Positions 61,093 through 64,000 of a stretch of 64,000 bases of DNA are shown piece by piece. The notes under the pieces are model-generated. The model was not told the DNA's origin. It saw nothing but the letters and a program-made list of their open reading frames with translations, and ran no database searches. This DNA is from Fusobacterium sp. JB019. Its GTDB lineage: Bacteria; Fusobacteriota; Fusobacteriia; Fusobacteriales; Fusobacteriaceae. How positions within the stretch are numbered: the first letter of the stretch is position 1; each line of letters begins with the position of its first letter. The stretch is from positions 140,899 through 204,898 of the forward strand of contig JAUTCN010000005.1 in assembly GCA_030673965.1 (NCBI GenBank). The letters run 5' to 3'. The position numbers were made by a program, and so were the translations under genes.

Positions 61093-62655
61093 TTATTCCT
61101 TTACTTGTTTTATTATATCTATAACTGTTCCATCTCTATATTCTACAATACCAACTATTTCATCTAAATATTGTGTACTTTCAGGTTTTCCTGTTAATTG
61201 TTCTATTTCTTCTTTCAACTCTTTTATTTTTTTTGTTTTTATTCCAGAACTATTTAAAATTTCTTGAATATCTTTTCTTCTTGGATTTACACAAATTCCT
61301 CTTTCTGTTACTAAAACATCTACTGTCTCTCCTGGAGTAACTACTGTAGTTACTTTGTCTGTCACTATTGGTATTCTTTTTCTCATGGAAGGAGCAACTA
61401 CAACTGTTAATTTTGATCCTGCTGCTGTATCTGGAGCACCACCTTGAGCACCCATTATCATTCCTGTTGAACCTGTTAATGAGTTAATATTAAAGTCTAT
61501 ATCTATCTCTGTTGCTGACAATATCATAATATCTAATTGATGAGCTATACAAGCTTTATTATGAGGATTAGCATACATTGAAGCTGACATTTCTATATGA
61601 TTAGAATTTTTTCCTAAAGATTCTATCACTGATGTATCAAAACTTTGAGTATCAAATAATGCTTCAAAATAGCCTTCCTCTAAAAATTCAACTAAATATC
61701 CTGTTGCTCCTCCTGAAGCAAAAGATCCTTTTATCTCATTCTTTTTCATATACTCTTTTAAAAATCTACATACTGCAAGAGATGAACCTCCCGATCCAGC
61801 CTGAAAAGAAAATCCATTTTTTATAACTCCTGATGCTATTAAAACTTCTGATGCTTTTTCTGCTATTAACAATTCTTGTGGATTTTTTGTTATTCTAGTT
61901 GCTCCTGTAGCTATTTGTTCTGGATTTCCAATCTCTTCAACTTCAACTATATAATCAATATCCGTCATTGATATTGATATATTTTTTAACGGAAAAGGTA
62001 CCAAATTATCTGTTATTGCTACAACTTTATCTGCAAATTTCACATCTACCATTGGATAACCCATAGATCCAAATGCTGATTTTCCTTCATAACCATTCAT
62101 ATTTCCTAAATTATCACATGTTGGAGCTGCGACAAAAGCAATATCTATTTTAATTTCTCCAGCTTCAATTGCTCTTGCTCTTCCACCATGAGTCCTAAAT
62201 ATAACAGGTTTTCCTAAAATATTATTTTTTGAGATCTCTTTTGCTATTGTTCCTCTTAAACCAGAAGTATTTATTCCTGTGATAACTCCTGATTTTATAT
62301 GCTTTATTATTGGTTCATGAGCCTTGGTTAAAGATGATGCCACTAAATTTATATTCTTTATTCCTAATTTATTTATTTCATCCAAAACCATATTTAAAAC
62401 ATAATCACCATTTCTTAAATGATGATGAAAAGAAATTGTCATTCCATCTTTAAGATTACAGTTTTCTATTGCTTCTTTTAAATTGTTAACTAATTTTTGA
62501 GTTCCTGGCTTATAAAATCCTTTATTTACAGCATATTTTTTTCCTTGAGGTTGCACTGAAAAAGGTCCTTTGTAAGGTTTAACTTCCCCATATCCTTCTA
62601 TATATTTAGGTAATTCTCTATTTACTTTATTTTTTATAATTTCCACTTTATTCAT
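61093..62655 (-). CDS. citF: Citrate lyase alpha subunit (citrate:acetyl-ACP transferase)
   Basis: A 520-residue protein of the CoA-transferase-like CitF family: 'SFHHHLRNGDYVLN', 'FQAGSGGSSLAV', 'SGGATGYLVEFLEEGYFEALFDTQSFD' and 'VTERGICVNPRR'. It swaps citrate onto the acyl carrier CitD, giving citryl-ACP and acetate. It follows citE by 5 bases and is the last gene of the visible citrate operon; citX, citG and citC are not in view. Confidence 0.95.
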   Translation of the reverse strand: MNKVEIIKNKVNRELPKYIEGYGEVKPYKGPFSVQPQGKKYAVNKGFYKPGTQKLVNNLKEAIENCNLKDGMTISFHHHLRNGDYVLNMVLDEINKLGIKNINLVASSLTKAHEPIIKHIKSGVITGINTSGLRGTIAKEISKNNILGKPVIFRTHGGRARAIEAGEIKIDIAFVAAPTCDNLGNMNGYEGKSAFGSMGYPMVDVKFADKVVAITDNLVPFPLKNISISMTDIDYIVEVEEIGNPEQIATGATRITKNPQELLIAEKASEVLIASGVIKNGFSFQAGSGGSSLAVCRFLKEYMKKNEIKGSFASGGATGYLVEFLEEGYFEALFDTQSFDTSVIESLGKNSNHIEMSASMYANPHNKACIAHQLDIMILSATEIDIDFNINSLTGSTGMIMGAQGGAPDTAAGSKLTVVVAPSMRKRIPIVTDKVTTVVTPGETVDVLVTERGICVNPRRKDIQEILNSSGIKTKKIKELKEEIEQLTGKPESTQYLDEIVGIVEYRDGTVIDIIKQVKE

Positions 62656-62660
62656 CTCCC

Positions 62661-63560
62661 TTATTTAATAACTCCTGATGCTTTTGCAAGTCTTACAACT
62701 TTCTGAGCTTTTGAAATAACTGGTATATCTATCATTTTCCCATTCACTTGAATTACGCCACCATTTTCTATATCTGCTTCTTCCGCAGCTTTAACAATTA
62801 CTAAAGATTTGGCTATTTCTTCTTCTGTTGGTGTAAAAATATTATGAATTATTTTTATTTGAGATGGATGTATACAAGATTTACCCGAAAACCCCATATT
62901 TATAGAACTCTTGACTTCCTCTTTAAATCCTTCTATATCTGCAAGATGTGCCCAAACAGTATCTATAGCATCTATTCCTGCCATAGCTGCTGCCATAACT
63001 ACCATACTTCTTGCTACAAATATCTCTTTTCCTTCTTTAGTTCTTTCTGCTCCTAATGTTCTTGTAAAGTCTTCTGCTCCAAATGACATTGTAACCACTC
63101 TATCTGAAGCTTTTGCTATTTCATAAGCGTTTTTTATTGCTGTTGGGGTTTCTAATGAAGCTTGAATTTTACATGATCCTACTTTTATTCCATGTTCTTT
63201 TTCTACTTCGGTTAACAAAATATCTAATTCTTTTATTTGTTCTGGAGTATCTGTCATAGCAAGTCTCATATTTCTAAGACCTGCAGGAACTAAAACTCGT
63301 ACATCTTTTTCTCCAAATTCTGTATATAGTGGGTTTATCCTAGCAAATATTTCAGTTTCTCCATAATCTATAGTTTTTAGAGCCTCTGCGAATAAATCTC
63401 TAGCTGCATCTTTTTCTGAATATTTAATTGCATCTTCTAAATCAAAAATTACACAATCTGAACCATAAAGATGAGCCATTGTTAACATTTTAGGATTGTT
63501 TGCTGGAGAAAATAACATAGTTCTTCTTGATCTCTTTGGTTGTTTTGTAATCTTACCCAT
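62661..63560 (-). CDS. citE: Citrate lyase beta subunit (citryl-ACP lyase)
   Basis: The 299-residue TIM-barrel enzyme has 'RSRRTMLFSPANNPKM', 'CVIFDLEDAIKYSEKD', 'ARINPLYTEFGEKDV' and 'SFGAEDFTRTLGAERT', with the Glu/Asp residues for Mg2+ and the Arg for citrate. It splits citryl-ACP to oxaloacetate and acetyl-ACP. Its ATG overlaps the stop codon of citD (TAATG), so expression is coupled. Confidence 0.95.
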   Translation of the reverse strand: MGKITKQPKRSRRTMLFSPANNPKMLTMAHLYGSDCVIFDLEDAIKYSEKDAARDLFAEALKTIDYGETEIFARINPLYTEFGEKDVRVLVPAGLRNMRLAMTDTPEQIKELDILLTEVEKEHGIKVGSCKIQASLETPTAIKNAYEIAKASDRVVTMSFGAEDFTRTLGAERTKEGKEIFVARSMVVMAAAMAGIDAIDTVWAHLADIEGFKEEVKSSINMGFSGKSCIHPSQIKIIHNIFTPTEEEIAKSLVIVKAAEEADIENGGVIQVNGKMIDIPVISKAQKVVRLAKASGVIK

Positions 63561-63829
63561 TACTTATCATCTCCTTTTAATTCTTGTGCTCTATGCAAAG
63601 CAGTTCTAGTTCTAGCTTTTATTACAAAATCTAGAGCTCCAAAATCTTGAACTTTTATCTTCGCATTCTTTATATTTTCTTCTTCTAAAACCTCTCTTAC
63701 AGATTTATCCATTAATTTTCCAAACATTTTTTTTAATTTAGATTCTATCTCAACTTGAATTCCCTTACAGTCTAAATCCACAGTAACTAAAACATCAGAA
63801 CTTTTTTCATTTCCACAAATACCTATCAT
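63560..63829 (-). CDS. citD: Citrate lyase acyl carrier protein (gamma subunit)
   Basis: The 89-residue carrier contains 'GNEKSSDVLVTV', where a serine takes the phosphoribosyl-dephospho-CoA prosthetic group, and 'DFGALDFVIKARTRTALHRA' at the C-terminal end. It shuttles acetyl and citryl groups between CitF and CitE. The ATG has GGAG 8 bases upstream, and the gene follows oadB on the minus strand by 34 bases. Confidence 0.95.
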   Translation of the reverse strand: MIGICGNEKSSDVLVTVDLDCKGIQVEIESKLKKMFGKLMDKSVREVLEEENIKNAKIKVQDFGALDFVIKARTRTALHRAQELKGDDK

Positions 63830-63863
63830 AATTTATATCTCCTTTAATTTAAATAATTATATT

Positions 63864-64000
63864 TTATCCAAATATATTTAATAATACTCCTGCTGCAACT
63901 GCTGAACCTATTACTCCTGCAACATTTGGTCCCATTGCATGCATTAATAAAAAGTTTGCTGGGTTCTCTTCTTGACCAACTTTTTGTACTACTCTTGCTG
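63864..64000 (-). CDS. oadB: Sodium-pumping (oxaloacetate/glutaconyl-CoA type) decarboxylase beta subunit, C-terminal end
   Basis: The last 45 residues of a gene that runs off the right edge read '...[18 protein letters not shown]', '[19 protein letters not shown]' and 'VLLNIFG' before TAA. This is the well-conserved C terminus of the OadB/GcdB/MmdB membrane subunit, which couples decarboxylation to Na+ export. Because citD-citE-citF follow directly, oxaloacetate from citrate is the likely substrate, so OadB is favoured over the glutaconyl- or methylmalonyl-CoA forms (inference). Confidence 0.85.
   Translation of the reverse strand, partial: ARVVQKVGQEENPANFLLMHAMGPNVAGVIGSAVAAGVLLNIFG

Noticed and set aside
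1..64000. CRISPR arrays, insertion sequences, prophage genes, tRNA or rRNA genes
   Set aside because: Looked for regularly spaced repeats, transposase or integrase motifs, and tRNA/rRNA signatures on both strands; none seen.

Overview
The window is about 28% GC and tightly packed. It reads as a chromosomal segment of an anaerobic, diderm, low-GC bacterium, most likely a member of the Fusobacteriota (Fusobacterium/Ilyobacter/Cetobacterium-like). The evidence is the AT-rich codon use, strong AGGAGG-type ribosome sites, lipoproteins plus an outer-membrane usher, S-box and L-box riboswitches, and sodium-linked physiology: a glutamate-type Na+ symporter, PutP, and an oxaloacetate-decarboxylase beta subunit next to citrate lyase. 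I see no insertion sequences, phage genes, CRISPR arrays, rRNA or tRNA. The species assignment is inference.

Layout. 1-8.3 kb: a cut-off RpiR-type regulator, a DUF6282 metallo-hydrolase, an alpha/beta-hydrolase-like protein, a GltS-type symporter, a double-nitrilase lipoprotein, an EamA exporter, an unknown lipoprotein and TspO. 8.3-11.7 kb: HU and a copper operon (csoR-copA) with a CsoR-like operator; CopA carries a C-terminal CopZ-like domain with its own ribosome site. 11.7-17 kb: a BvgS-like hybrid kinase and a DUF2157/GDYXXLXY membrane pair. 17-24.3 kb: the acetylase branch of diaminopimelate/lysine synthesis (lysC-asd-dapA-dapB-dapH-aminotransferase, with a divergent M20 deacetylase) behind a lysine riboswitch. 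24.3-31.7 kb: bioB with a candidate BirA operator, an ArsC/Spx-like protein, and the ribose operon rbsRKDACB with two LacI-type operators. 31.8-37.6 kb: putP with a long structured leader, a zinc-ribbon protein, and metN-metI-metQ-metQ behind a SAM riboswitch. 37.6-41.3 kb: pabABC and a ferredoxin-nitroreductase.

41.3-50.6 kb is the most unusual block. It is one minus-strand transcription unit: pilin-like protein, membrane HD-GYP c-di-GMP phosphodiesterase with two periplasmic binding domains, orphan family-5 solute-binding protein, second pilin/adhesin-like protein, chaperone-usher-type usher, YwqK-repeat protein and pilus chaperone. It looks like a surface-fibre assembly system with its own sensing and second-messenger module.

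50.7-64 kb: an EF-P/EarP/old-yellow-enzyme operon, a YbiT-like ABC-F protein, a DJ-1 family protein, a Mn/Zn/Fe ABC importer with its DtxR-family regulator and operator, a lactate/2-hydroxyacid dehydrogenase, and citrate fermentation genes citF-citE-citD with the end of oadB at the right edge.

Regulation is unusually readable. Many promoters have near-consensus -35/-10 boxes with a 17-base spacer, convergent genes share bidirectional terminators, and several operators lie exactly where their local regulators should bind.
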